A stretch of DNA of 64,000 bases. It comes from Epilithonimonas tenax DSM 16811 (lineage in GTDB: Bacteria > Bacteroidota > Bacteroidia > Flavobacteriales > Weeksellaceae). Both the position numbers and the translations under genes were made by a program. The first letter of the stretch is position 1; each line of letters begins with the position of its first letter. The notes beneath the pieces are model-generated. The model did not search any database, had not been told where the DNA came from, and saw only the letters and a program-made list of their open reading frames with translations. The stretch is from the NCBI RefSeq assembly GCF_000428485.1, contig NZ_AUAA01000012.1, positions 33,504 to 97,503 on the forward strand. Direction: 5' to 3'. Shown here piece by piece: positions 46,094-54,163 of the stretch.

Positions 46094-46913
46094 TATGAAC
46101 GTGGTCAACTTTGAACATTTGGATTAAGTTGTTGCTTACGCTCACAAGATGCGGACTGCTTCCCATTGCCATATTGTTTTCTTTAGTTAAGGTTAAAGCT
46201 GTTTTGCCACTCAGATATTGGTTGAGGTCTGCCAGGATATGGATAGAGGGCGTGATCTCTTTGCTGACTCTAGCGGTTGTAGGCAAATCCAAAGTCACTT
46301 CTCTGTAAAGATCTGGTGTTCCGTTGGCTGTTGTGTTGCCCATATTTCCGGTGTGGTTCATAAATTCTGTGTCTGGAGCGGACGTGCCGTATTGTCCTTC
46401 CAGTTTTGTGAAAATGTAACCGGCCGACCACGACCAAGCCATTCCTTCTTGTTTTGCTTTTTCCCAGAAAATGCCTTGTCCGTCTTGCCCAATCAAATAT
46501 GCCGTCGGGCTGATTCCCAAACCGAGTTTGATTTTCCTGTAATTTCCTTTTGGGATGTCTGTGAGGTTTGCGTAGACGATTCCGCCTTTTGCATCAGCTT
46601 GGTTGATGATGAAGGCGCCTTTGTCGGGATTGTTGTAATGGTACTTGAACTCATTGCCATTTTCGTTGATGAGAGTGATATTGCTGATGACATATTTCAA
46701 AGTGGAGAATTGGTGTTTTTGTCCGTTTGATGATGTTTGCGTGGTTTGATTTAAAACAATATCTCCTAAGTTATTGAATCCGTTTTCGAATTTGAGTTGA
46801 ATATTTCCCGGTTCTGTATTTTGAAGTTCATCATCGTCGTTGTTGGAGCAAGATGAAATGGTGATTAAGGTAAAGGCAATAAGAAACAATGATAGAAATT
46901 TATAGATTTTCAT
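46086..46913 (-). CDS. mbnP: MbnP family copper-binding lipoprotein
   Basis: A 275-residue protein with a lipoprotein signal peptide (lipobox ISSC, Cys22) followed by an acidic linker (SNNDDDE). The body matches the MbnP family: IQLKFENGFNNLG, FSTLKYVISNITLINENG, GNYRKIKLGLGI and the conserved EGMAWSWSAGYIFTKLEG, whose Trp160 and Trp162 are candidates for oxidation to kynurenine. His-rich sites occur later (NHTGNMG, SIHILADLNQYL) and at the end (VDHVHND). Known MbnP proteins bind copper with a kynurenine made by the partner MbnH. It leads the three-gene operon. A palindromic element sits 16 bp upstream of its start. Confidence 0.87.
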   Translation of the reverse strand: MKIYKFLSLFLIAFTLITISSCSNNDDDELQNTEPGNIQLKFENGFNNLGDIVLNQTTQTSSNGQKHQFSTLKYVISNITLINENGNEFKYHYNNPDKGAFIINQADAKGGIVYANLTDIPKGNYRKIKLGLGISPTAYLIGQDGQGIFWEKAKQEGMAWSWSAGYIFTKLEGQYGTSAPDTEFMNHTGNMGNTTANGTPDLYREVTLDLPTTARVSKEITPSIHILADLNQYLSGKTALTLTKENNMAMGSSPHLVSVSNNLIQMFKVDHVHND

Positions 46914-46928
46914 ATGATTTTTTTATGG

Positions 46929-47157
46929 TTGTCCAATAAAAATTTAAACAAATTGAAGAACTCAATGTTTATAAGATAAATTAACAGTTAGCTCCTATGA
47001 AGCTTTGTTTTTGGGATTTTTTTTTCTGCTAACAGTACGTCCCGATGGGACTTTGCAAAGCTTCGTTAGAAGCGAACTGTTAATAGGCAATAAATATCGA
47101 TAGCATTAAAGCTCTAGAGGAGCGACCTGATAATTGTATTTTAATTTTATTGGACAA
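46929..47157. mobile_element. MITE-like element with nested inverted repeats
   Basis: Terminal arms TTGTCCAATAAAAATT (46929-46944) and AATTTTATTGGACAA (47143-47157) are inverted copies differing by one base of length. Inside, a 27-base arm at 46981-47007 is mirrored at 47056-47083 with few mismatches (both begin TTAACAGTT read inward). In the centre GTCCC-GAT-GGGAC (47039-47051) forms a third hairpin. The element is 229 bp, has no coding capacity and lies 16 bp from the mbnP start. No clear target-site duplication was identified. Confidence 0.65.
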
Positions 47158-47197
47158 TAATGATTGTTTAGTTGAAACGTTGATTTTATGCCGAATC

Positions 47198-47310
47198 CCG
47201 CGATAGGGATGGTAGCGGATATCCTTTTTGTCTTTTGACCCAACGTCGTTTTATAAAGTCACGTGGTAAGACAAAAAGATAGGAGCGGACAGCCCGACCC
47301 GAGCTTGGTC
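47198..47310. repeat. Palindromic intergenic element, copy B
   Basis: TATCCTTTTTGTCTT (47220-47234) is mirrored by AAGACAAAAAGATA (47268-47281) with one mismatch, around a 33-base middle. It is preceded by CGCGATAGGGATGG and followed by GGAGCGGACAGCCCGACCC. The layout parallels the element at 9495-9590: CGCGAT, then a GG(AT)ATCCTTTTT arm, a spacer, AAAAAGATA and a G-rich purine tail. Confidence 0.6.
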
Positions 47311-47373
47311 CTTCGAGAACCTCAGGATGACAAGCTTGTGCGAGGGAATCGCCCAAATGTCTGATATGTTCAA

Positions 47374-47739
47374 CTAAAAAATGGGTGGCCTGAAAATGTG
47401 TCTCAGAAAGAGGAATGTGTAACCTGTTTTGTATGTGAAAGTCAGGTTTCGGAGGGAGAAATTGTTGTCGATTGAGGCTTTGAAAATCTCAGTCGGAATG
47501 TAAAAATCCAAGATTTTTTGGACTTGGTTTTTGCCTTTGGAAAGTGGCGAAGAATCGGATTCGCTGGATTTTGCCAGTTCTTTTCCGAGGTAGCATTTTC
47601 CGTTGCAATTGAGTTCCGGTTGCACTTTGTTGACGCAGAGCACCTGGATTTGATGATAATTGGCAACATATTCCGCCAGTGGAAGTGCAGGTTTGCATAC
47701 CAGATAAAGGATGAGGAATATGTTGCAAATTAATTTCAA
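47374..47739 (-). CDS. Small GKCYL-motif membrane protein, copy 1
   Basis: A 121-residue protein that begins with TTG at 47739, 8 bases past the SOD stop. The N-terminus is a signal or anchor (MKLICNIFLILYLVCKPALP), followed by EYVANYHQIQVLCVNKVQPELNCNGKCYLGKELAK in short steps: the core is LCxNK-(x)4-LxCNGKCYLxKELAK with three Cys. The end is a hydrophobic FLRHIFRPPIF. I recognise the pattern as a recurrent uncharacterised family in Flavobacteria. Copy 2 lies at 49505-49873, with sod, sco and YHS genes between. Metal binding is suggested by CxGKC and the neighbours, but is not proven. Confidence 0.75.
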   Translation of the reverse strand: MKLICNIFLILYLVCKPALPLAEYVANYHQIQVLCVNKVQPELNCNGKCYLGKELAKSSESDSSPLSKGKNQVQKILDFYIPTEIFKASIDNNFSLRNLTFTYKTGYTFLFLRHIFRPPIF

Positions 47740-47746
47740 TGAGGGA

Positions 47747-48415
47747 TTATTTTGTAGCTTCTTCGTAACGTTTGCTTACTTCTTTCCAGTTGGTCACGTT
47801 CCAGAATGCGGTTAAATAGTCGGCTCTTTTGTTCTGATATTTCAGGTAATAAGCATGTTCCCAAACATCGATTCCCAAGATTGGTGTTCCTTTGACTTCG
47901 GCAATGTCCATCAGCGGATTGTCCTGATTTCCGGTGGAAGTAACTGCTAATTTTTTGTCTGCTGTTACCACCAACCAAGCCCAACCGGAACCGAATCGGT
48001 CTGCGCCAGCTTTGCTTAATTTTTCTTTCAAAGCGTCTAGGCTACCAAAAGATTCTGTGATTGCTTTGGCTAATTTTGTGGAAGGTTGTGTGTTTTTCTC
48101 CGGTGTCAAAACGGTCCAGAAAAATTCGTGGTTGTAATGTCCACCGGCGTTATTTCTAACAGCTGGCGTTTCTTTGGAAATGTGGGAAAGGATTTTGGTG
48201 ATGCTTTCTTTTTCCAGAGGCGTTCCGGCGATGGCTTTGTTTAGATTTGAGACGTAGGCTGCGGCGTGTTTTGTGTAATGGATCTCCATGGTTTGCGCAT
48301 CAATAGAACCTTCCAGCGCATTGTAGGCGTAAGGTAAAGGTGTTTGTTTGAACTGCGCTGTTGCAAAAGTGGCTGCCGATATCGCAGTGGCGAGAAATAT
48401 TTTCTTGATTTTCAT
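47747..48415 (-). CDS. sodA: Exported Fe/Mn superoxide dismutase
   Basis: A 222-residue enzyme with an N-terminal signal peptide ([20 protein letters not shown]), so it should act in the periplasm, unlike most bacterial Mn/Fe-SODs. The four metal ligands are visible: His46 (MEIHYTKH), His96 ([10 protein letters not shown]), Asp183 and His187 ([10 protein letters not shown]). Gly92 and Gln164 (NQDNPLM) are the second-sphere residues typical of Mn-SOD, so manganese or cambialistic use is more likely than iron-only. It is followed by the GKCYL gene 8 bases later and preceded by sco, so it is probably part of the copper/redox operon. Confidence 0.93.
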   Translation of the reverse strand: MKIKKIFLATAISAATFATAQFKQTPLPYAYNALEGSIDAQTMEIHYTKHAAAYVSNLNKAIAGTPLEKESITKILSHISKETPAVRNNAGGHYNHEFFWTVLTPEKNTQPSTKLAKAITESFGSLDALKEKLSKAGADRFGSGWAWLVVTADKKLAVTSTGNQDNPLMDIAEVKGTPILGIDVWEHAYYLKYQNKRADYLTAFWNVTNWKEVSKRYEEATK

Positions 48416-48484
48416 AATATTGGATTTAGATTAATATTTAATTTTTTAAATGCAAAAAGCTAATAGCCTTAAGCCAATCGCTCT

Positions 48485-49171
48485 TTATTGTTTTAATAAT
48501 TTTCTGATATCTTCTATTAATTTTTCACGGTCGGGATGATATTGACCGGTGAGTGAAGTTGTTGTTCCTTCTGGGTCTTCATAATTTAGTCCGGAATAGT
48601 AAAGAATTGGGCTGTTGTTCTCATCAAATCTCGAACGGAGGTTTCCTTCCTGATCCACGAGTGCAATCATTCCGCTGTGGTTGAGGCTTTCTGCTTTGTC
48701 TTCCTTGTCGCCGACATAAATATTGAACTGGTCTGCCAAGTTATCGATGTAATCTCGATTTCTTGTTAGAAAATGCCAATTTGACGATTTGGTTCCCAAC
48801 ATTCTGGCGTGGTTTTTCAAAACTTCTGGCGTGTCATTCGTCGGGTCGATGCTGATGGAGATGATTCCGAAATTTTTGTCGTTGATGGTTTCCTCGATGT
48901 ATTTCATATTGGAATTCATCACGGGACAAATCGTTGGACATTTGCTGAAGAAAAACTCCACCAGATAGACTTTCCCCAGCATATCTTTGTTGCTGATTTT
49001 CCTATTGTTTTGATTCGTTAATTCAAAATCAGGAACTTTCATTACGGTAAAAAGACTCTTTTTGAAATAACTCATTCCGGCGCCAATGGTCACAAAAATC
49101 AAAGCCAGAACGACAATCGGAACGATGATCTTGCTCTTCGGATTTTGCTTTGTTTTTTTGTTATTTGGCAT
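48485..49171 (-). CDS. SCO1/SenC family copper protein
   Basis: A 228-residue protein (ATG at 49171; an ATG at 49180 is also possible, and GTG at 49222 is less likely). One membrane anchor spans about residues 14-33 and the thioredoxin-fold domain faces the periplasm. Copper ligands are present: CPTIC (Cys78, Cys82) in VEFFFSKCPTICP, and His165 in LNHSGMIALVD. SCO proteins deliver copper to the CuA site of cytochrome oxidase or act as thiol-disulfide reductases. The start overlaps the end of the YHS gene by about 11 bp, showing coupled translation. Confidence 0.93.
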   Translation of the reverse strand: MPNNKKTKQNPKSKIIVPIVVLALIFVTIGAGMSYFKKSLFTVMKVPDFELTNQNNRKISNKDMLGKVYLVEFFFSKCPTICPVMNSNMKYIEETINDKNFGIISISIDPTNDTPEVLKNHARMLGTKSSNWHFLTRNRDYIDNLADQFNIYVGDKEDKAESLNHSGMIALVDQEGNLRSRFDENNSPILYYSGLNYEDPEGTTTSLTGQYHPDREKLIEDIRKLLKQ

Positions 49172-49436
49172 TTTGCGCATATTTCTCAGGATTCTTTTTG
49201 AATTCCGCTTTGCAATGGTCACTGCAAAAACCGTACTTCTTTCCTTTGTAGTCTGCGGTATCTTTCAGAAAGTCTGCTGTTTTCATTTGACAAACGGGAT
49301 CTTCTGTGTTGACGACTTTGACATTTTTAAGGTCTGCTGCCGGTTTTATTTTCGAAACGTGTTTTACTTTTGGTGATTCCTGCGCGCAGGAAAATGCTGA
49401 TACAGAAAGCAGTATCGCGAAGATGAATATTTTCAT
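49161..49436 (-). CDS. YHS-domain lipoprotein
   Basis: A 91-residue protein with a lipoprotein signal (lipobox AFSC, Cys17). The YHS domain is complete: DPVCQMKTADF (Cys49), then YKGKKYGFCSDHCKAEFKKNPEKY with Cys71 and Cys75. YHS domains bind copper or other soft metals and are found at the N-termini of copper ATPases. Overlap with sco suggests that it supplies or holds copper for that protein in the periplasm. ATG at 49436. Confidence 0.9.
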   Translation of the reverse strand: MKIFIFAILLSVSAFSCAQESPKVKHVSKIKPAADLKNVKVVNTEDPVCQMKTADFLKDTADYKGKKYGFCSDHCKAEFKKNPEKYAQNAK

Positions 49437-49504
49437 TGATGTTTGATTTTAATTTTAATAAAATTTAAAAATTGCTATTTTGGAAGAGAATTTAATCATT
49501 AAAA

Positions 49505-49873
49505 TTAAACCAATGGCGGATGAAAAATATTGGAAAATAAATTGAATTTATAAGAAAAATTAAGATCAGAATTAAAATTTGAACTTTCGGAATAATCATT
49601 AATTATTTTAACGAATGCAAACTTTTCATTAATGATAAAAGTATCTGTAATACCGGAAATATTGATTCGGGAATCGTTCTTGGATTGGTCTGTTGAGGTC
49701 TTTGCAATTTCTTTTTTCAGATAGCATTTCCCACGGCACAAAAGCTGAGGTTTGTTTTTGTTTTCGCAAAGTTTTTTGGTGATGTAATCATAATTGACCG
49801 CATAATCTACCATCGGCATCAGCGGACGTAATGCGACAAAGAAAATGATAAAAAAAGTAAATAGACTTTTCAA
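49505..49873 (-). CDS. Small GKCYL-motif membrane protein, copy 2
   Basis: A 122-residue protein starting with TTG at 49873; no ATG lies nearby. It has the same layout as the protein at 47374-47739: hydrophobic start (MKSLFTFFIIFFVALRPLMP), VDYAVNYDYI, LCENKNKPQLLCRGKCYLKK with three Cys, EIAKTS, and an ending IFHPPLV against RHIFRPPIF. The first gene of the run, so it probably leads an operon with the YHS, SCO and SOD genes. Function unknown. Confidence 0.75.
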   Translation of the reverse strand: MKSLFTFFIIFFVALRPLMPMVDYAVNYDYITKKLCENKNKPQLLCRGKCYLKKEIAKTSTDQSKNDSRINISGITDTFIINEKFAFVKIINDYSESSNFNSDLNFSYKFNLFSNIFHPPLV

Positions 49874-49960
49874 TTATTAAGATGAACACAAATATAGAAC
49901 ATTATCCGTTGAGTCACAGATGATAAAAGTCAGAAGCGCGATGTATTGTAGGTCATAAAA

Positions 49961-49988
49961 AAAACCCACGGATAAAAACGTGGGTTTT
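49961..49988. terminator. Hairpin terminator
   Basis: AAAACCCACG (49961-49970) pairs with CGTGGGTTTT (49979-49988), 40 bases past the stop of the small membrane protein gene on the minus strand. Confidence 0.85.
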
Positions 49989-50027
49989 GATTTTTCAGCT
50001 GCAGAATAGTTTGCAATAAGTATTGAT

Positions 50028-50225
<198 letters not shown>

Positions 50226-50382
50226 TCAACTATGCATATACTGTGCCTTTTTTTTAAAGTACGGTTTTTCTTTATTTTGACTATTCCCATAACTCGAATG
50301 GTATTGGAATTGATTAGTAAGCTTTTATAGACCTATTTTTCGAAAGCAAAATCTTAATCATCAAAATTAGAAAATCAATATT

Positions 50383-51375
50383 ATGGAATCTCAGCATCAG
50401 TTATCAAAAAATTTAGCAGGTAAAACGGTCGTCATTACCGGAGGAAGTAGTGGAGTTGGGAGAGCAACTGCTGAGGCATTCGCCTTAGAAGGCTGTACGG
50501 TCGTTATAGCTGCAAGAGGAAAAGAAGCATTGGAAGAGACGGTAAATCTTTGCAGAGACCTTGGCGCGATCGCTTTGGGAGTGCAGACTGATGTTTCCAT
50601 CGCAGAAGAGGTGGTGAATCTTGCGAAAGAAGCCGTACAGTTTAACGGAAGAATTGACATTTGGGTCAATAATGCAGGCGTTATGGCGAGCGGGAAATTC
50701 GAAGAGATTCCAATGGAACTGAATGAGCAGGTAATCAAAACTAATCTTTTCGGTTATATGCACGGCGCATATACCGTACTGCCGATTTTCAAAAAACAGG
50801 AAGAAGGTATTCTGATCAATAATGTATCGATTGGTGGATTTATGCCCGCACCGTACAGTGCTGTCTACTCATCCACAAAATTTGGTATCCGCGGTATGAT
50901 GGAAGGTTTGCAGGGAGAGATCTCGGATTTTGCGAATATTCATATTTGTAATTTGTTTCCACAGATCCAAAGGTCTACAGGTAATGCACACTCCGCAAAA
51001 TTCTCAGGCCTCGATTTCAAAGTGCCACCTTTTGCGGCCGATCCAAGAGATACAGCTGCCAACATAGTGCAACTAGCAAAGCAGCCTAGAAAGGGCCTTT
51101 TCCCAGATGTTCAGTCACTAGTGATCAAAAATCTGTACATGTTATTTCCTAAGGCAATTATGAATACAGCTTCCGCAACAATGCGCGTAATGATGAGAAT
51201 CAAACAAGGAAAACCCAATCCTGGCAATGTGATGTCGTCTTCTTCAAAACCACACAGGATCTATGGAGAAACCAGTTTGCCGGTTCCCACACGAAAAACA
51301 AAATTAGCTTTGCTTGCGGGAGTAGGTGTGGGATTGTGTTATATGATCATTAAAAATAATGCTTCGAAAAAATAA
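50383..51375 (+). CDS. SDR family oxidoreductase with C-terminal membrane segment
   Basis: A 330-residue short-chain dehydrogenase. Cofactor motif TGGSSGVG (19-26), NNAG (96-99), and the catalytic Ser149, Tyr162 and Lys166 (VYSSTKFG) are intact. The classical fold ends near residue 250. A basic stretch and a hydrophobic segment (LALLAGVGVGLCYMII, about 307-322) close the protein, so it may be membrane-attached. Substrate unknown; the missing basic residue pattern after the first strand gives no firm NAD/NADP call. It is monocistronic. Confidence 0.9.
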   Translation: MESQHQLSKNLAGKTVVITGGSSGVGRATAEAFALEGCTVVIAARGKEALEETVNLCRDLGAIALGVQTDVSIAEEVVNLAKEAVQFNGRIDIWVNNAGVMASGKFEEIPMELNEQVIKTNLFGYMHGAYTVLPIFKKQEEGILINNVSIGGFMPAPYSAVYSSTKFGIRGMMEGLQGEISDFANIHICNLFPQIQRSTGNAHSAKFSGLDFKVPPFAADPRDTAANIVQLAKQPRKGLFPDVQSLVIKNLYMLFPKAIMNTASATMRVMMRIKQGKPNPGNVMSSSSKPHRIYGETSLPVPTRKTKLALLAGVGVGLCYMIIKNNASKK

Positions 51376-51630
51376 AACTCATCAACAAAATACGGACTCA
51401 AAGCAAAAAGACACGGATTCTAGTGTGTTTTTTTTTGGCTTACCGGTGTACATAAAATTGATAATGAGCTGTTTTTGTAGTTGCCCGAATGTTCGCCGAT
51501 CTGATAGAAATGAGAAACGTAGTTAAACGTGATTTCGTCACACGAGGTGTCCTGAGATCTGGAATATCGTGCGTTTCTTTTCTGGGATGCTTGTCATCAT
51601 TATTTTTTTTTTCATCAAGCTTTTTTTTGT

Positions 51631-51638
51631 TAAATTTG
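51631..51638 (+). promoter_or_regulatory. Promoter -7 box of the exporter operon
   Basis: TAAATTTG matches TAnnTTTG, 25 bases before the first start codon of the TolC-like gene. Only T-rich sequence is found at -33. Confidence 0.5.
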
Positions 51639-51662
51639 GGTATTGTTTTCTAATGTCTTTTT

Positions 51663-53111
51663 ATGAGAATTCAAATCGTTATGCATTTAAAAAATACAAC
51701 GCTGTTTCTCTTTTTGACACTTTCTGCTAATGTATTTTGTCAGCAATTTTCTTTGAAGCAGTGTATCGAAAAAGCAAAACAAAATAACGCTGTTGTGAAA
51801 CTTGCAGAGCAGTCCTTGGAAACCCGTCAAAAACTATTACAGTCCAGTAAAAATAATGGTCTTCCCAAAGTAGATCTGCTCGCTGGTTATAATTATATGG
51901 GTGAGCCAATTAAGGTTAATCTGCAGCAGGTGAAGGATGGTATTGTAGAAGGGACAGCCAGTCAAAATGTATATTCTGCCAACGCCGCTTATCAGCAGCT
52001 GACGGGCAACCAACTTTCCCAGCAGGTTCAGGATGTGATCTATCAGACATCCAAGGATATCATCAGCGCAGTATATCCCAATTATAATCCCGCCATTACC
52101 AAACAAAGTTATTTCTTAGCTGGCATTGCCGTACGGCAACCCATATATTTAGGCGGTAAACTGCAGGCCACCAGAGAACTTGCCCGTCAGCAGGTGGAAA
52201 GTGGGCAAGCGCATCTACAGGTTTCCAAAGATATGACTACCTATCATATTGCATTGCAGTACATCCAGCTGATGTATCTCAACTCTATGATAGAGAAACA
52301 GCAGAAAATGGTAGCGTCTCTTCATAAAAATGAAAAATATGCACAGCACCTTCTGAAAGCGGAAATCATACCACCTTACATGAAAAATTGGTCGGATGTT
52401 GCTAAAATGCAGGGAGAGACCAATCTTAAAAATCTCATTCTGGAGAGAGAAAATGCATTGCTGATCTTGAAAGACATCATCGGGATCTCTTTGGATGAAC
52501 CACTTGATGTTACCGAAAAACTGGGTGAAAATACCGAGCTTCCGACTTTTGAATCATCACAGAACAACGCGGATGTCAAGTTTCTTTTGAGTAAGAAAAA
52601 AGAAGCCCACACAGGATTAGATATTACCAAATCGTTGTCGAAGCCCAATATATTTGCCATCGGGAATGTACAGTTTTTCAGAAATGATCTTCCTTTGATC
52701 ACGCCGCCTTGGCTGGTTGGGGTAGAAATGCAGTGGACACTTTTTGACCCAGAAAGAAAATCTGTAAAACAAGCTTCGGAATCTGTCATAAAAGAAACCG
52801 ATCTGTTGATCGAGCAAAAACAAAGGGCTGTGACCTTGGCAAGCAAAATTGCAGAAAATAAATTGCTTAGTTTTAAGGAGCAAAGCAAAACCTTGGATGC
52901 ATCCAGGCAACAAACCTATACCACTACCCAAATGGTCACCAAAAGAATGGAAAATAGCCTTTCGTCTGTCAAAGATGTCAACGATGCATTACAGTTGCAG
53001 TACGAAGCAGAAAAATTATACTACACCTCACTGGTAGCTTATCAAGCGGCGCTTGCCAGCTATTTTTATATTATTGGAAATCCCGATAATATCACCAATT
53101 ATATTCCCTAA
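51663..53111 (+). CDS. TolC family outer membrane efflux protein
   Basis: A 482-residue outer membrane channel with a signal peptide (ending LSANVFCQ). The ATG at 51681 is an alternative start that gives a more typical leader. Two long helical hairpins are visible (KQNNAVVKLAEQSLETRQKL and ASRQQTYTTTQMVTKRMEN), as in TolC. It exports substrates from the periplasm as a trimer. It heads the operon with the HlyD-like adaptor (39 bp downstream) and two ABC-2 permeases. Confidence 0.9.
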   Translation: MRIQIVMHLKNTTLFLFLTLSANVFCQQFSLKQCIEKAKQNNAVVKLAEQSLETRQKLLQSSKNNGLPKVDLLAGYNYMGEPIKVNLQQVKDGIVEGTASQNVYSANAAYQQLTGNQLSQQVQDVIYQTSKDIISAVYPNYNPAITKQSYFLAGIAVRQPIYLGGKLQATRELARQQVESGQAHLQVSKDMTTYHIALQYIQLMYLNSMIEKQQKMVASLHKNEKYAQHLLKAEIIPPYMKNWSDVAKMQGETNLKNLILERENALLILKDIIGISLDEPLDVTEKLGENTELPTFESSQNNADVKFLLSKKKEAHTGLDITKSLSKPNIFAIGNVQFFRNDLPLITPPWLVGVEMQWTLFDPERKSVKQASESVIKETDLLIEQKQRAVTLASKIAENKLLSFKEQSKTLDASRQQTYTTTQMVTKRMENSLSSVKDVNDALQLQYEAEKLYYTSLVAYQAALASYFYIIGNPDNITNYIP

Positions 53112-53150
53112 ACTGAAATCTCCTATGCTTGGACAAATAAATAGCAGCAG

Positions 53151-54146
53151 ATGAAAAATTTGATAAAAAACTATTGGGCGGTCCTCATTCCGTTGGCCGT
53201 GTTTGCGGTAGCCCTTATTTATCTTCTGACAAATAAAACGGGCAGTACAGATAACGACGCTGTAGTCGGGATGGTAGATGCAGAATTTGTAGATGTCTCT
53301 GCTTCACTTCCCGGAAGAGTTGTGGCATTACTCGTGAAAGAGGGCGATGAGGTGGAAGAAGGACAGATTGTCGCCCAGATGAAAACGTCTGAAATAGAGA
53401 TCATTCGATCTCAGGTTTCTGATGCCGTTGCCATTGCTCAAAACCAATTGGATAAGGTCACCCGTGGTGTGGAACCGGAAGTTCTCGCTTCTGCAAAAAA
53501 TCTTCAGCAGATTGCCAAGGAGCACATGGAGCTTATGTCCAAAACCTATAGCCGTTTTCAGAAATTATATTCAGAAGATGTTGTCTCCGGACAAGAGAGA
53601 GATATTGTTTATTTCAAATATAAGGCCGCCCAAAAAGAACTGGAAACAGCCAATCTAAATGTTCAGCTTCTGGAACGTGGTAACAACAGAGAACTGAAAA
53701 GCGCTGCACAATCTGTCCTAAATCAGAGCAAAGATGCTGAAAAGCTAGCGCAGGAAATCAAAGACAACGCTTCCATCAAAGCACCGGCATCCGGTAGGAT
53801 TTCGACAATTATTTCAAATAAAGGTGAGATGGTGAATGCGGGCTATCCGATGATGACCGTTCAGAAAGACCGTTCCTTTTTTGTGAAATTCAATCTCCGT
53901 CAGAATCAGATGGGGAAAATTGATAAAGGTGACGTGGTGACCATGAAGATTCCTGGGTGTACACCGGAAAACGTTAAAGGAAAAGTGACAGAACTGGCGC
54001 CAGCTTTGGGCTATGCAGACTGGGTGCCGGAAAAGCAGAACGGCGAGTTTGAACTAAGGACTTTTCAAATCAAAGTAAAGCCTGAAAATCCGGATACGGT
54101 CCAAGGTCTTCGTTCCGGAATGACCGCGCAACTTGTTGTGGAGTAA
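53151..54146 (+). CDS. HlyD/EmrA-like membrane fusion protein
   Basis: A 331-residue periplasmic adaptor with one N-terminal membrane helix (WAVLIPLAVFAVALIYLLTN). The lipoyl-like half-motif (VDVSASLPGRVVALLVKEGDEVEEGQIVAQM) is followed by a coiled-coil hairpin (about 90-205) and a second half (ASIKAPASGRISTIISNKGE) with the beta-barrel end. It would bridge the inner membrane permeases and the TolC-like channel encoded on either side. Confidence 0.92.
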   Translation: MKNLIKNYWAVLIPLAVFAVALIYLLTNKTGSTDNDAVVGMVDAEFVDVSASLPGRVVALLVKEGDEVEEGQIVAQMKTSEIEIIRSQVSDAVAIAQNQLDKVTRGVEPEVLASAKNLQQIAKEHMELMSKTYSRFQKLYSEDVVSGQERDIVYFKYKAAQKELETANLNVQLLERGNNRELKSAAQSVLNQSKDAEKLAQEIKDNASIKAPASGRISTIISNKGEMVNAGYPMMTVQKDRSFFVKFNLRQNQMGKIDKGDVVTMKIPGCTPENVKGKVTELAPALGYADWVPEKQNGEFELRTFQIKVKPENPDTVQGLRSGMTAQLVVE

Positions 54147-54163
54147 TTTTTATTTTTCTACTA

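Larger units (their letters stand above)
46914..47373. other. 460-base gap holding two palindromic elements
   Basis: There is no gene. The gap separates the mbnP operon from the SOD/GKCYL genes on the same strand. It contains a MITE-like element (46929-47157) and a second palindromic repeat (about 47198-47310), each listed separately. The stretch 47310-47345 is GC-richer (CTTCGAGAACCTCAGGATGA). The native mbnP promoter cannot be recognised and may lie inside or beyond the elements. Confidence 0.6.

Noticed and set aside
46218..46730. 170-codon plus-strand frame opposite mbnP
   Set aside because: Antisense shadow of a well-supported gene; cysteine-rich nonsense composition.
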